Source of the DNA: Caballeronia sordidicola
GTDB lineage: Bacteria > Pseudomonadota > Gammaproteobacteria > Burkholderiales > Burkholderiaceae
Reading direction: 5' to 3'
Length of the DNA: 64,000 nt
Assembly: GCF_000729995.1 (NCBI RefSeq)
Contig: NZ_JNFG01000008.1
Coordinates: 62,001-126,000 of the forward strand
A model generated the notes under the pieces. That model was not told where the DNA came from and did no database searches. It saw only the letters and a list, made by a program, of their open reading frames with translations. This document shows positions 63,816 through 64,000 of this stretch, piece after piece. Within the stretch, counting starts at the first letter, position 1. Each line of letters begins with the position of its first letter. Position numbers and translations under genes: made by a program.

Positions 63816-64000
63816 GAGCAGTTCAATAAACGTCCGTACCTTCGCGGATAAATGCTTCCTGCTAGGGTACGCGAGGTTGATTGTGAGCCGCGGAAGATCC
63901 CATTCATCGAGAAGGGGAACCAGCCGGCCTGCTACGAGATCATCGTACACAATGTATTTTGGCTGTATCAGCACGCCGAGACCGCGAAGCGCAGCTGTAC
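63768..64000 (-). CDS. LysR-family regulator, C-terminal fragment
   Basis: The minus-strand frame enters from the window edge and reads ALRGLGVLIQPKYIVYDDL, then AGRLVPLLDEWDLPRLTINLAYP, and ends KVRTFIELLLKSF. This is the typical end of a LysR effector domain (GLGI...P....D..GxLVxLL, then YPSxxxLSxKVRxFID). The DNA-binding part lies outside. It converges on the catabolic operon, so it need not regulate it. Confidence 0.85.
   Translation of the reverse strand, partial: TAALRGLGVLIQPKYIVYDDLVAGRLVPLLDEWDLPRLTINLAYPSRKHLSAKVRTFIELLLKSFRENDYERLWTR

Overview
The window looks like a chromosomal or megaplasmid segment of a Burkholderiaceae bacterium, most likely Paraburkholderia or Caballeronia. 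The reasons are moderate-to-high GC coding, many soluble-substrate ABC and MFS systems, a DUF3331 protein, BON-domain and small secreted proteins, MHS-type transporters and aromatic catabolic genes. It is accessory-type DNA: metabolic modules separated by gene-poor stretches of 0.5-2 kb that hold gene relics. No rRNA, tRNA, CRISPR array or intact insertion sequence was seen. The genus is an inference from gene content only.

Region 1 (1-16.96 kb) holds a dienelactone hydrolase fragment, an alpha/beta hydrolase, two BON-domain periplasmic proteins, a DUF3331 protein, Ohr, a large orphan PAS/GAF histidine kinase (HK1), a DHA2 exporter, an OYE-type flavin oxidoreductase, an SDR, a PLP-dependent D-cysteine desulfhydrase-like enzyme, a lipoprotein glycerophosphodiesterase and the cyanate pair cynT-cynS. 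It ends with a response-regulator pair whose own kinase survives only as a 38-codon in-frame deletion remnant.

Region 2 (17.0-24.9 kb) is a short-chain amide operon: a five-gene Urt/Fmd-type ABC importer, formamidase, the amide sensor AmiC and the ANTAR antiterminator AmiR. A strong terminator lies just ahead of the first gene. Upstream of and overlapping its 5' arm are a hexaloop hairpin with the A1/G4 pattern recognised by ANTAR proteins and a weaker second hairpin. This makes a self-contained antitermination circuit.

Region 3 (25.0-41.2 kb) holds an intact kinase / receiver / FixJ-type regulator / SnoaL-like operon (HK2), a thioredoxin-like protein with a broken CxxC, two exported epoxide hydrolases plus a third decayed copy, an orphan OmpR-type regulator, a CcdA/TlpA pair and several orphan small genes. 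Twelve copies of a palindrome close to the TodT/StyR box (core ACCATCGT or variants) lie in noncoding DNA, except that one overlaps the 3' end of the HK1 gene. They are spread over 0.3-47.5 kb and suggest one dispersed regulon for the FixJ/StyR-type regulators encoded here.

Region 4 (40.3-52.2 kb) holds a 2OG-Fe(II) hydroxylase, divergent from a lipoprotein phosphoesterase / di-heme peroxidase / lipoprotein cluster. It also holds an IclR regulator divergent from an MHS transporter and a type II dehydroquinase (quinate/shikimate use), followed by a frameshifted second iclR copy.

Region 5 (52.2-64.0 kb) is a likely single catabolic operon under a divergent MmyB-like HTH regulator. A monosaccharide-type ABC importer is followed by a zinc alcohol dehydrogenase, a 3-hydroxyisobutyrate dehydrogenase-like enzyme, a YciI protein, a hydroxyquinol-type intradiol dioxygenase, maleylacetate reductase and a PRISE-type reductase. 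This joins sugar-like uptake to hydroxyquinol ring cleavage. The window ends in a Dabb-domain relic and the 3' end of a LysR gene.
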